Below, one piece after another: positions 22,329 to 32,982 of a stretch of DNA of 64,000 nt (the first letter of the stretch is position 1; each line of letters starts with the position of its first letter). The stretch is from Opeltia flavorubescens (taxonomy: Eukaryota; Ascomycota; Lecanoromycetes; Teloschistales; Teloschistaceae), in NCBI GenBank assembly GCA_000442125.1, contig KE546969.1, positions 124,001 through 188,000 of the forward strand, given 5' to 3'. The position numbers were made by a program, and so were the translations under genes. A model generated the notes under the pieces. It searched no databases and was not told the origin of the DNA. It saw nothing but the letters and a program-made list of their open reading frames with translations.

Positions 22329-23414
22329 ATGTCTACTTACACCAGAATTCAGATCGAGTCCAGCGTCCAGACGCAACACCAATTACCGGTATCACTACCA
22401 ACGTCTCCCATTGAGCTCGACTCGGGCCGCTTTGGATGGACAAACAAGCTCGATAATCCAACGCTTATCTGGCTTACATCTTTTCCTCATACGGTGGGCA
22501 GTCTTCCTAGCACTGGTACTCCGATTGTTCTCGCATCGCGTTCTTTCGCAGATTTACGGAACGCTCAGCGCAAGCTTCGCCAACTAGGGAAGGATCCAGA
22601 ATTTGATGAAAAATACGGGATAGACTTGCACTGCGCAAGAGATCGGATCCTCGTTGATGGCCAAAGATGTTTGCAACAAAGTGGTAAAAAGTGGTCATCA
22701 CCTAAGCCGAACAGCGCCGTGGTAAAGACGGTTTCGACTAGGTCTGAAGCTCGAATGCTTGACGATCAGTGCAACCAAGCAATCGCTGACGCGTTTTCAG
22801 TTCATCTCTCCGCATCGGGCTTCCCTCCGTGTCTCGAGGATGACTTGAAGTTCAATCCTATATACAAGCCCTACGACGCGCATCACTGGAACCCGTCCAT
22901 TACTTCCTCATCTTCCACCACTTTGAGCTCCAGCTACAGCAGTGAAGCTGCAAAGTTCCCGGTCGTCTTTCGCGCCCCAGTTCCAAGTGACGGATGGCGC
23001 GGTTTATCACCCAACCCAGCAGACGAGCACCAGGTCCACGTTCTCGAGTTGACAGAAAGTGTCCGAGAAGATCTCACACGCTTTTGGTTCAAAACCTGGG
23101 ATTGGAAGGATTGGCCAGAAGATGATGTGATCAACGGAGGGTGCTTGAAGAGGACTAAGAGTTGGAACTCGATATTTGAGATTGACTATAATGAAAGACG
23201 GAGAAGTATCCGAAGAGCATCAGCCGAGGAAGGTGACCGATGGAAAAAGGTTCGACGAAGGTCAACGGTGGAAAGTATTATGGGAAAGGAGAAGAGAAGA
23301 TGTCTGGGAGAAGTGGTGTGTAATGCTTTCCGAAAGCTTGAAAAGAGCACTCTCCGGGCTTTCTCCTGGAAGTACATGAAGAAGAGACGCTCGGAGCGAT
23401 TTCTTATAGAATAG
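22329..23414 (+). CDS. Hypothetical protein with basic C-terminus (361 aa)
   Basis: A single open frame. I take Met 22329 (MSTYTRIQIESS) rather than the in-frame Met 22254 because it follows a typical leader with CAACAATG; the longer form would be 386 aa. The middle contains FADLRNAQRKLRQLGKDPEFDEKYG and SASGFPPCLEDDLKFNP. A Ser-rich linker follows, then DLTRFWFKTWDWKDWPEDD, with four Trp in a short stretch. The last 80 residues are highly basic (RRRSIRRAS and KKVRRRSTVES), with RRxS sites suited to basophilic kinases and to nuclear import. No family is recognised. Confidence 0.65.
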   Translation: MSTYTRIQIESSVQTQHQLPVSLPTSPIELDSGRFGWTNKLDNPTLIWLTSFPHTVGSLPSTGTPIVLASRSFADLRNAQRKLRQLGKDPEFDEKYGIDLHCARDRILVDGQRCLQQSGKKWSSPKPNSAVVKTVSTRSEARMLDDQCNQAIADAFSVHLSASGFPPCLEDDLKFNPIYKPYDAHHWNPSITSSSSTTLSSSYSSEAAKFPVVFRAPVPSDGWRGLSPNPADEHQVHVLELTESVREDLTRFWFKTWDWKDWPEDDVINGGCLKRTKSWNSIFEIDYNERRRSIRRASAEEGDRWKKVRRRSTVESIMGKEKRRCLGEVVCNAFRKLEKSTLRAFSWKYMKKRRSERFLIE

Positions 23415-24010
23415 CAGTGAAGCAGGTTCAGATTTCAGCTGATGGAGTTCAGATGGCTTTGGTCCAGTGTTACGATATCTAGGAGTCGGAGGCTCAAGTT
23501 TAGTCAAAACAATCTCGTTCTAAGAACTATTTTTTGAAGGATGCTCTTACCCTTCGTCAGACCTTATACTTGTAGAAAACCTGCAGTCCTGTTGTAAGCT
23601 CAAGTCCTAGATTGATATGCACCCGATTTTTTAGTCATGTCTAGTTGGTACTTCCAGAACCCAAATCCTAATCTCCTCACCCATCTCTATACTCCACCAA
23701 ATACCCTCCCGTCTTCATTCTGACGCTCATAGCCGTCAACTCTTCGACAAACATGAAACTATAAAGATCGAGAAATCCCATTGTCCATGGCTACTACCGA
23801 ATAAAGAGTGTTGAACTCCAAAGTCCAGATCATTGTCCAACACGAAATCGAGAATGTCGATTTCTCAACAAAGACCTTGTTTCCGACACTCAGAAGGACT
23901 ATATAACACTAATTGGGTGTCTAGACCATCCCATCACAAGACCCAATCGTTACGCAGCCTCATCATAGTCTCCAACGGACTTACCTTTTTTCTATATCAC
24001 TACGAGGGAA
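23415..24010. other. Intergenic region, no gene recognised
   Basis: About 600 bp between two plus-strand genes. A frame at 23833-24027 is too short and featureless to call. Confidence 0.45.
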
Positions 24011-25255
24011 ATGGTTCAAGCCGCTGACTTCCTCTTCCCCCAAACACCCAAAGCGACAGGCACAACTGACGCAAACATGTCCCAAACCTCACACACAAAT
24101 ACCATGGATGTAGGTGCACAAACCGAAGACCTACAATCCACCTCTACATCATCGACCCAATATCCACACGTAAGCAACACTTCCCTAGCAGAAGACCTGC
24201 CAGCTAGAGTGTCAGAAGCGGAAGACGTACTCAAAGGCGTCATCTCGGGGTCATCCATATTTCAAGGCCTAAGCCATCTCCTACATAAATGTCTCATACT
24301 CGGTGCTCTGGATGCACGGGATAGATTCCTCGGTGCCATTGCTCACAACGAATGGCATGGAGATGATGACCTCGAGGATGAGAGTGAGTACTACTCGGCT
24401 AATGATGATGAAGAGTGCGCCACTGAGTCGGAATCTGGATACACAGATGCTGCAGACGAAGTTGATGTATCGGACATGACTAGTGGGGAAAAGGAAGATG
24501 ATGAGTGCACCACTGGGACTGATAGGGATGAATTTCAAAATTACGATCTCACAGGGACGGAAGACGAAGTTCAAGATGGCAAAGCTGCAGAAGGAAACGA
24601 TACTGCTGATTTCGACGCCGAGTTCGATGACCTTTTCTCATCTCCCTCCACCTCACCCGCACCATTCGCGTCAACAATCCACTCCGACGGTAGTATCGAG
24701 GAGGAAATTCCCATCTCAATCCCTGCGCAATCGCCCGTTCAAGGTACCAGCAACACATCCAAACCCCTCTTCGAAGAGCATACACTTGCTTCCACATCCG
24801 CACGCCCCTCACCACCCTCGCCATCCCGCTCAGCGGCCTCAATAGAATCCATTGACAACGCGGATGTTGATGAGCGCCATACCAGATACACAGACCCTCA
24901 ATTATCAGCGGAGACGGCACGGACAGGTCATCACGACAATGTTACATACGCGGAGAGATTTGGTATACCAGTAAAGAACGTCAGTGCGGCGAAGAGACCA
25001 ACCATCATCAACGGACTGAAGAGGCAGACGTCTCACTCGCCTGCCCTGGTAGACGCCGAGGCGTCGCAGGAGGGAGTGGTAGCTGATCAAGCCGTGAATG
25101 TTGATCAAAACACCACAGACAAACTTCCCCACAACTTCTCCTCCTCGGAGACAGAATCAAACCAGCAGGATATGCCAGAAGATTTCCAGCAAAAGATAGA
25201 TGACGACAAGGTGCGCGCCATAGATACCCTCGGGAAGTATGTTTTCGAGGTTTAG
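24011..25255 (+). CDS. Acidic, low-complexity hypothetical protein (414 aa)
   Basis: Single open frame of 414 aa. After a Thr/Gln-rich start comes a helix-like segment (AEDVLKGVISGSSIFQGLSH, LLHKCLILGALDARDRFLG; about residues 70-118), then a strongly acidic stretch of about residues 118-205 (repeated D/E with Ser and Tyr), then a Ser/Pro-rich tail with SPSTSPAP and SARPSPPSPSRS. The organisation (short helical module, acidic tract, disordered tail) is unlike the neighbours. No family is recognised and the function is unknown. The start could also be the internal Met at residue 23 (MSQTSHTN). Confidence 0.62.
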   Translation: MVQAADFLFPQTPKATGTTDANMSQTSHTNTMDVGAQTEDLQSTSTSSTQYPHVSNTSLAEDLPARVSEAEDVLKGVISGSSIFQGLSHLLHKCLILGALDARDRFLGAIAHNEWHGDDDLEDESEYYSANDDEECATESESGYTDAADEVDVSDMTSGEKEDDECTTGTDRDEFQNYDLTGTEDEVQDGKAAEGNDTADFDAEFDDLFSSPSTSPAPFASTIHSDGSIEEEIPISIPAQSPVQGTSNTSKPLFEEHTLASTSARPSPPSPSRSAASIESIDNADVDERHTRYTDPQLSAETARTGHHDNVTYAERFGIPVKNVSAAKRPTIINGLKRQTSHSPALVDAEASQEGVVADQAVNVDQNTTDKLPHNFSSSETESNQQDMPEDFQQKIDDDKVRAIDTLGKYVFEV

Positions 25256-26369
25256 AAAATTCAATCGCGAACCATCGAGCGCGAGAGGTAAAATATCGAG
25301 AAAGTAATCGAGTCCAGGACAACCAGCGTGTTCGGATGGAGTCGTGCGTAGCGGTCTTCCACTGAAGTCCCCGTCCTCTTGGTCTATCGGAGAAGATCTA
25401 TCGAGTTGAACATGTCGACAGGGAGAGCGGAATCTGCTGACGATCTCGCCATGAAAGATGGTAACTTCGAGGGGAAATTTTAAGATCTCTGGGGTGATAT
25501 AGATTTACCTGACGGATTGAAGCAGGGATATTCCAACCAATAACTAGATTACAGTACTTAAAATTCCCACAAGGATTACCAACATGATATGCTCGCCAAT
25601 GATACATTTGACTTCCCCGTGACTAAGCATAAGATGCCTCCAAACCGGGACCTCGATATACACTCTTTAAATTCTTTCCATCTCTCATTATCGTTATGTA
25701 AGATCGTTCTTTCAACAATCCTCGGCCTCAGAATTGCCTAGATCCTCCAATACCCAAGTTTCTCCATTTTCACCCATACAAAACTTCTCTTCTTTCTTGC
25801 ACTCATGGCTTGATCCCTCTTCAGGAAATCCTCTCTCTCTCTATCCCTATCCTTCTTCCCCTCTTCCCCTTCTTCCCCGTTTCACTCCAATAACGAGTAA
25901 AGAATGCATCAGTACCCAAAACTAAGCGGGTGAGGTAGGCAGGATCAACAAATCCATCTCGAAGATATCCCGCGATAGGTTCCATTTAGTATATCCGCCT
26001 GGGCTCTCTCCCTCATTCTATATCTCGACACTGCATTGTTCCGGCTGTAAACATGTAAATTTTTCCCCAAAGGGTTTAACCCGCGTGAGAAGGAGGATCA
26101 GCATTCTACGTCCTGCACCACTGCAAGGCTTAATTGACTTGTGACCAATAGGCTGGGCTATTCAACGTCGTGGTGAGGGGTCACACATGAAAGGCTAAGC
26201 GGTATACGTGTGCGCAAGGCTGTACAAGGCTCCGTCCTCGGCTTAACGCTCACATTGCACGACGTGTCTTCTAGTCAAAGTACCTCGCGCTCCAAGATTA
26301 GGCAGTCGCTGTCAGGAAAGTAAAGAAGAAAAAACGTTAGCAATTCTATGAAACTAGATTCCGTGTCCG
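25256..26369. other. Intergenic region, no gene recognised
   Basis: About 1.1 kb upstream of the ankyrin gene. A CT-rich stretch at about 25780-25890 resembles a fungal leader but no convincing gene follows it. Confidence 0.45.
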
Positions 26370-28260
26370 ATGGAACCTCTTAGTGGTACAGCATCCGTCT
26401 TGACGATCCTAGAAGCTACAGCCCGCGTCAGTAAAGCGACGACTAAACTTTATTGGGGTTTCCGTGACGCTCCTGAAGAACTTGCCCAGCTCTGTGCGAA
26501 TATCTCACGAACCCAGTCGCGAATTGATACGCAGCTACATATCTATCAGAATCTCAGCAGGAGTGGTTGCGCCATTGCATTACCAGCGGATGTATTGCAA
26601 GACTTAGAGACTGACCTCGGGTCTGCTGTCGCATGCCTGGACAGCGTTCGAGACTCCATGGCGGGTAAATGGGATGAGCCGCATACAAAACAGCGCTTGA
26701 CGTGGGCTTTCAAGGATAAACGAGAAGTCACAAAGATTATTCAGAGCTTGCGCGATATCGATCACAACCTATCTGCCTTGCTTGGCACGGTGATGCTGTA
26801 AATGACCAGCGATGGCCCCGGGAAGGGTTCTGATAGATGAGCTGATCTATCGATAGAGCTATAACCGTTCAGTCGAATGAGCGTATCTTCAGCATTAACG
26901 AGAACCAGTTGAGATTAATGGCCAAGATAGAATCAGCTACTCGCCAAATGAATACGGTTCCAGTATCCCCGACGGATATCAAACGTAACATCACCGCTAG
27001 GACATCACTTGGCGTACTATTGCCACGAGGGAGGGCGGTTCAGTCGCAGGACCATCCGAAACTAAGGACTACCGTGACCATACGCTACCAGAAAGACGAT
27101 CTCCGTTCGTGTTCTTGGATCCTTGGAACCTTGAGGCTCCCATGGATGTTTTCCTCCCACGCCATTTACATAGCGATACAGCTCTGGTTATTTAAAGCCA
27201 GTTGGCCGCATCTTAGGCACTCAATATCCGTAAAGACGATAGTTCCTCGAGGTTCGAAATTCATGATGGCTTGTGCGGCTGGCAGCCTGAGAGACGTCAG
27301 ACAATTGGCTTTGGATGGATACGGATCGCCTTCGAGTATTGATGAAACTGGCGAGCCTGCACTCCATGTAAGTGTCTCCAGGACATTCGCCGGGCTTCAA
27401 TTAACAGTATATAGCATGCCATAAGAGGTGGATCACTCGAGCTTGTACGGTTCTTGTTGCAAAACGGTGCCACTGTAGACGATTTAGAGAGTCGTGGTTA
27501 CGTGTAAAGGTAACCTTTCAATCTCTTATAGAGCTCACTGATAGTATCAAGGAGTCCACTTCAGCTAGCTTGCATGTATGGCCAGTTCGACATCGCCCGA
27601 TTGCTGCTTGCAAAGGGCGCTTTCCTGGAACACGCTGATGCAGGTTTCCGAACGGCATTCACCATGCTTTGGTTTCAAAAGTCGCAACGCTTCTCCCGGG
27701 TCGAATTTCTAAGATTGCTCCTTGCGTATTCTCCAATACCAGCCTTCTGCGAGCTATCCGGGCCTGCTGGTCCGCTCGCATGTGCTGCCATGAAAGGCAA
27801 TGTTGATGACTTGGAGCTTCTTTTATGCAGCGAGTTATATGCCAGCAAGGATGTCGTTGTGAACGATGGGATCATACGATATAGCATCCTTGGCTCAAAT
27901 ATAGCTACTTATGACTTTCTACTCCCCCTGATGCCAAGCGACTGGGTGCTCGAAGTAAATACTCGAGGTCAAGGGCCGCTTCATTGGGCGCTGGAGTATC
28001 CTATCAAGAAAGCGGGCGAGATTGTCGAGAGACTCCTCGATGCTGGGGCGAATATATTCTCAAACGACAACGATGCCAACGATCCTTGGGACCTTGCTCG
28101 GATTTCTGATGAAAAGGCCAAAGAGTGTAACTGTGTAATCCAAGGACATCTTCAGGCCTACTTCAGCATCTTGCTAAACCGCGGTTTCGACGTTGAGCTG
28201 GATGAGGAAGGTGATTTATGGTGGCCCTGCGAGGATCATAGCGCTAGGGAGAAGGCTTGA
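26370..28260 (+). CDS. Ankyrin-repeat protein with fungal STAND-type N-terminal domain (578 aa, 4 exons)
   Basis: Exons are 26370-26797, 26857-27367, 27415-27503 and 27552-28260 (1737 nt). Residues 1 to about 145 (MEPLSGTASVLTILEATARVS, then helices ending in LRDIDHNLSALLGT) match the all-helical N-terminal domain found in fungal NACHT and ankyrin proteins (PF17107/PF17111 type). No NACHT or NB-ARC P-loop follows; the linker (about 145-280) is unassigned. Ankyrin repeats begin at KFMMACAAGSLRDVRQLALDG and continue with LHHAIRGGSLELVRFLLQNGA, SPLQLACMYGQFDIARLLLAKGA, a LACAAMKGNVDDLELLL unit and GPLHWALEYPIKKAGEIVERL. The splice joins ALH/HAIRGG and GY/VSPLQ fall inside repeats and restore their consensus. 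The protein may take part in fungal innate-immunity-like or incompatibility signalling, by analogy with STAND proteins. Confidence 0.88.
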
Positions 28261-28324
28261 TCCATGAGCAATCAATCAATCACATCTAATATTAGACAAG
28301 CTTACCTTTATGAATCATTCATCA

Positions 28325-28621
28325 TTAGGCGTTCCTACAAGCGGAGCACTTGGTGTGTTCACATTTCGGGCATTTTACAGACACGTTGATGTTTATCGGC
28401 CCATCCCCACATTGACAGCAATACCAGTAGCCCGCGAGCGAAATAATTCGATCTTCCGGACCAAGTCCACAGCCTCCCACAAGGAAAGCATGATTACCGG
28501 TCGTCGACGCTTGATCGTCAATGATCCCCGGCTCGATATCATTTGACGTATCCAGGTTCTTTGTGATGTGCTTAGAATTCCTCTCGTACTTTACATCTAG
28601 CATGATGGAAGAACCTAACAT
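28325..28621 (-). CDS. Small zinc-ribbon-like protein (98 aa)
   Basis: A 98-aa frame whose C-terminal third is YWYCCQCGDGP, then KCPKCEHTKCSACRNA. The pattern Cys-x2-Cys ... Cys-x2-Cys-x4-Cys-x2-Cys fits a small zinc-binding ribbon widespread in filamentous ascomycetes, where it occurs as short stand-alone proteins. It ends 64 bp from the stop of the ankyrin gene and is convergent with it. The N-terminal 60 residues are disordered. The start at 28621 is the first Met; the second (MLDVKYERN) is possible. The function is unknown. Confidence 0.68.
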   Translation of the reverse strand: MLGSSIMLDVKYERNSKHITKNLDTSNDIEPGIIDDQASTTGNHAFLVGGCGLGPEDRIISLAGYWYCCQCGDGPININVSVKCPKCEHTKCSACRNA

Positions 28622-28738
28622 CCTATCTCACGCTTTAATGAAGCTGAAAACAGAGTATCATTGGGGAAGTAAAAAGGCAAAGATTTGCCGGGAGTAATAC
28701 CCCGCAGCGATTATTCTAGCGAAAGTGGGCCCACCTCA

Positions 28739-29411
28739 CCTTAGGGGGCTTTACTGGGTTCAGATAACGGTGATTTTACGGTGACAGGACGGTTTCTTAT
28801 CAATAACCGTTACAAAAAAACACCGCTAAAAGATAATTAAAGTTTATATACGTTTTCGATATATTACCGCTTTTTATACGCCCTACGTTATCTAATACCT
28901 ACCTATTAGCTGAAACTTTTTAACTAGCGCCGAATACCAAACGTACAGCTGCCAAGCACGAGTAAGCAGCCACGGCAGCCTCCCCCGTAATATATACCGC
29001 CAGTATTACTACTAGACAGACTCGATAATACCCCCGCGTAAAAATCGCTCAAATTGTACAAATTCAACACCGATTTCTTAGTAGCGTTGACGAGATTTAA
29101 ACGAGCTTTTTTCCGAATTCTAGCCTTNGCGTTCTTAGCGGTATCCAGGTAGTTTTCTAGATAATAACGGTAGAAGAACGGTTCTAAAGCTTAATAGTAA
29201 TCTATCGGTATACGAAAGTAACGTCAAAATCAGAATAAACGAATGAAAATTATACGTGAATAGTACGTATTAATACGAGTACTCGATAGATTAAAACGTA
29301 ATAAAACTTTAACAGTTATATTTCTATTTATTTATGCTACCGCTAATAGGCGGTTTCTATTTTCATCACTGATCTAGTACCGTACTCTGGATCCAGCAAG
29401 CCCCTCTAAGG
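28739..29411. mobile_element. AT-rich decayed element, possible DNA-transposon remnant with short inverted ends
   Basis: From about 28750 to 29370 the composition changes sharply: rich in TA, with strings such as ATATTACCGC and TACCTACCTATTAGC and no open frame over 60 codons, unlike the flanking genes. This is how repeat-induced point mutation (C to T in repeats) leaves old transposons in Pezizomycotina. CCTTAGGGGGCTT at 28739-28751 is matched in inverse by AAGCCCCTCTAAGG at 29398-29411 (one extra base), which may be terminal inverted repeats of a 673-bp element. No target-site duplication is clear, no transposase can be identified, and the class is unproven. An ambiguous base lies at 29128. 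Confidence 0.45.
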
Positions 29412-30773
29412 CATTCAATTTTGACCAAATGAAGTATAGCTTAGCCCATCGACCTCAAGATTGCCCCTTAAATCATTTACAGCCGATATATCCGTACATG
29501 GTATATCTTCTGCAAATGAATGGCAAATTATCAGATATTGCTGTAAGTGCTTACGAAGCTCCAGTCTTCCCGCCTTTAATTTCGGCCGATCGTATGCGCT
29601 CTTCACGCCGAGAGGCGTTGATCAACGTCTAGACACCAAAACTTTCGTATTCGGGCAATTTCCATAGATAGTTTTCCCATAATCAACGAAAGCAGTTTTA
29701 TACACGTATCTAAATGACATGCCTTTAATCCGATACTCATATATTCAACAATACGATTAGTCGAGCCACGCAGTGTACACATGTCAATGTCCATAAGAAG
29801 TGCTTAGGAAGCTTCAATTCATGCACTTGTAAATGACTTCTTTACCCACAACAGATGCAGAGGAGAGGGCCAATCATAGATCATTATCAGAGCAAAACGT
29901 CCATACATGGACTCCTGTAGTCGTTTTCAGGAGTAGAGCCTTCTTCATCCCTTCACAACCACCACGTGAGATACGAAACAGAAGATGGGCCCCGCATGCT
30001 CGAAAATCGACTGATTTGAAGGTAGGTGGGTGTATATGGCCTTACCGGCTACCTTCAGGTTGACGTTACAGCATATCATACCAGAAAATTGATCTCTGCG
30101 CAATAACTCCTCCCCTGAGCCCCTGAAACCAAAAATCAAATTTTCCCTACCATTGTCCATCAAATCATCAACCACCCATACAAAATGAAATCATCTCATC
30201 CCATCCCAAAATATCCTTACCACCACTACTGTACCCGGAAGAAACCAATTATCTTCGATTATCAACATTATCTATATATGTCCGTGCAAAAGCATACACG
30301 AAAAGGTCCAATGTTAAAACCTCAAAATCAAAAATCCAAGCAAGAATTATCCACTCGTGCCCCTCTCTCACACTTCTCTTCAAAAGTGATACAGCAAAAA
30401 GTTTAGCGCCCGAATCTAAGTCCGCCCGGCACCAACCTATCTTGAGATTAATCTGAAAAGTGCAAAAGTCCGGCAGAAATTGTTCCTGTCCTTGTACCAC
30501 ATACACTCATACCCACAACGCAGTATATGCACCACACCATAATCCTCCCCACCCAAAAATCATCCACCCATGCAATCATTCATACCAAGATCATAATTTC
30601 ACCAGACAATTAATTCGAAGAAGCCCTACATGAAGAATATCTCGAAAAGCCATAGATTTCATGTACATAAAATTCATTCAAGATAGATAGGTAGATACCC
30701 ACCATCTATCCTAGATTTCCACTACCATATATGCAAAACAGTACAGAGAAAAACAAAAGCACCATCTCAAAAA
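29412..30773. other. Intergenic region, no gene recognised
   Basis: About 1.36 kb between the decayed element and the RNase T2 3' end. Frames are short and domain-free. The stretch 30500-30770 is A-rich on the plus strand and is probably the 3' UTR of the RNase gene. Confidence 0.45.
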
Positions 30774-32170
30774 TCACGCCCCCTTCCACGCAATAGTCAA
30801 CCCCGTCGCCTGCATCGTAACCGACACAGAAGCTTGCACACTCCCCGTAGGCACACTACTCGTATAAAAGCTCGAACTACCATTATACGCCAACATCCCA
30901 TCTTTATTCGTGAAGACCGTAGGTGCAGTAATCGACGCCGCGCACGTAAGGACATTATTCGAAACGGCGCATTTACCCTTGCTGGATGTGAGGGTGAAGC
31001 CTGATCCTATATATTTTCAATTGTCTATTAGTGGTTGTCGCGGAATGTTTTTGTTTTGGGGATATAATGTACCAGATGCAGCAGCAGTAAAAGTCGCGCA
31101 TGTGCCTGTAGTATACCAAGTCCCACCACTGATGATGCAGCCGTTGACTTTCCCACCTGAAGTCACTGGAAGTGTTCCTTTGCCGGAGAATGGGACGCCT
31201 GGTGTAGATGTAGGGGTAGGAGGTGCGGTGGTGACTGTGGATAAGGTGGTAGAGGGCGGTGTTCCAGTCGAGCCCTTGGGAAGGTACTTAATCCCCGTGG
31301 CAGGGCAGTTAGATTTTGAACCATCTGAGCACATTAGTGATGCCGACAATTCTTGAGTAGGTTCGCCGCACCTGGTTCTGCAGGCACGAAATCTCCAGTC
31401 TGAACACTCCCCCGCACATTATAGAAATACCAGATCTCGTCTAATTCTCCGCTGTTACACTGGATAGCCACTTGGACGCCTCTAGGTTGGGCAAGCGCCG
31501 CGTTGATCTCTGCTGCCGTGTATGTCTTTGTGGTAGACGGAAGAATACCGGCTGCAGATAGGAAGGAATAGGAATTCAATGTCTTGAAGAGATCGACCGC
31601 TTTTTGAAAGTAGGCCACGACCTCCTGTTGAGGTGTATAGTCGGTGTAGCAGCTCGGTTCCAGTGTACTAATGCACGTTCCGTGCTTACCCCATTCGTGC
31701 TCCCAGAAGCTCTCATCGTTCCCTTGATAATCTTTCCAGTAAGTGTTCATGTAGTTGAGCAGGTCCGTCTGTCCAGCAGCGGAGATAATGGAAGAGATGT
31801 TGGTATATTGGCGGGCGGGATCACAGTACTGGTCATATGTGCCATCACAGCGATCAGGCCTGGTCCGAATCAGTATAACAACTCCTTACTAATACAAGCT
31901 GAGGCGAGTTCACCATAGACCATGCACCGTCCATGAGTCGCTAGGTCCTGTCGGAGGGTTGCTGTCCCAGAATTGGGTTTGTAGTAATTGTCCGCCAGGA
32001 GCATTAAAGCAGCAGGTATCAGCTACGGCAGTCGTATTGTGACAGCTGAGCTGAGTATTTGAGCAGGTTGCAGGGGAACCTCCGAGCACGGTATTGCTTG
32101 CGATCAAAGCAGCTGGGATGAACGATGACAAAGTCTTGGGTAACTGTCGGATTGCGGAGGAGAGAGACAT
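30774..32170 (-). CDS. Secreted ribonuclease T2 with C-terminal extension (409 aa, 4 exons)
   Basis: Exons are 32170-31914, 31859-31372, 31324-31073 and 31006-30774 (1230 nt). The catalytic domain has both T2 active-site motifs: CAS1 WTVHGLW, completed across the first intron to WPDRCDGTYD, and CAS2 FWEHEWGKHGTC, with the paired histidines. It cleaves single-stranded RNA through a 2',3'-cyclic phosphate. After the catalytic domain comes NCPATGIKYLPKG, a Ser/Thr/Pro-rich linker, and a C-terminal beta-rich domain of about 120 residues as in Rny1-type enzymes. The start MSLSSAIRQLPKTLSSFIPA is followed by a hydrophobic stretch that could serve as a signal peptide; an upstream in-frame Met at 32260 would put 30 extra residues before it and is less likely. 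Cys residues around SPATCSNTQLSCHNT are typical of the secreted family. Confidence 0.93.
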
Positions 32171-32982
32171 GTCGGCAATGGAGAGAATACTTTGCGACCA
32201 AGAATTTTGCAGAAAATCGGAATACATATTCTTATATGCATGCGCAGCCATCGCATCCAAGGGGCCGATGACGTCGGTTGCAGCGCAGGTACGGAGAGGG
32301 TAAGTATAGATTAAGATCTACATCAATATCATACAAGCTGTGTTGAATTCTGGCATAGCGATTGGTCTGTGAAAAGCGACAGTGGATCCAGCAGAAGAAG
32401 CTGATGCAAGTATTATCATGGTGGGAAATGGTGTAGTTGCCTATTGTGGCTGAGATAAGCGTGGCATGTGCGTAAGATCATGTGTGAATGGCTGGAGGTC
32501 AGAAGGCGTTCCTTGCAGTGTGCAGAAGGTTGGCGAGCAACCTTCCTAAAGGGTCATATACCTCCATCGANTCTGATAGGGCCGAAGACTTGAGATGGAA
32601 GGCGTGGGGTAAAGTGGTGGATGAGATTGAAAGCGGAAGGCTTTGTCGTCAAAAACACGTTGCCGTTAGCTTCGGACACCAAGCCACTTCCGTCACTTAG
32701 CCTCGGCAGCTATTCAATGGCGAAAACGGCTTTCATTCGCCCCCGGTGCCCCAGGAAACATCTTGTCTTGCCCCTGATCTACATCTTAATGAATCTTTAG
32801 CCTTGGAAAAGACAACCAAATAGAGCATCGTGGTAAAGCAAACTTGGATTCTCTATGTGCTAAAATCTAATCTCTGTGCCGCTGTTAATGCTAGAGAACT
32901 ATCAAATAAGCCGAATCAAATTTCTTTGGTGAGCAACCGACGCCTGAATTCTTTGTGAATGAGTGAAGGGCCTTCTTCAAGT
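32171..32982. other. Intergenic region (RNase T2 promoter side)
   Basis: About 800 bp between two minus-strand genes. No gene recognised; an ambiguous base lies at 32571. Confidence 0.45.

Noticed and set aside
32160-32260. Longer N-terminus for RNase T2 (Met at 32260)
   Set aside because: It would put 30 extra residues before the hydrophobic signal-like stretch that follows Met 32170.
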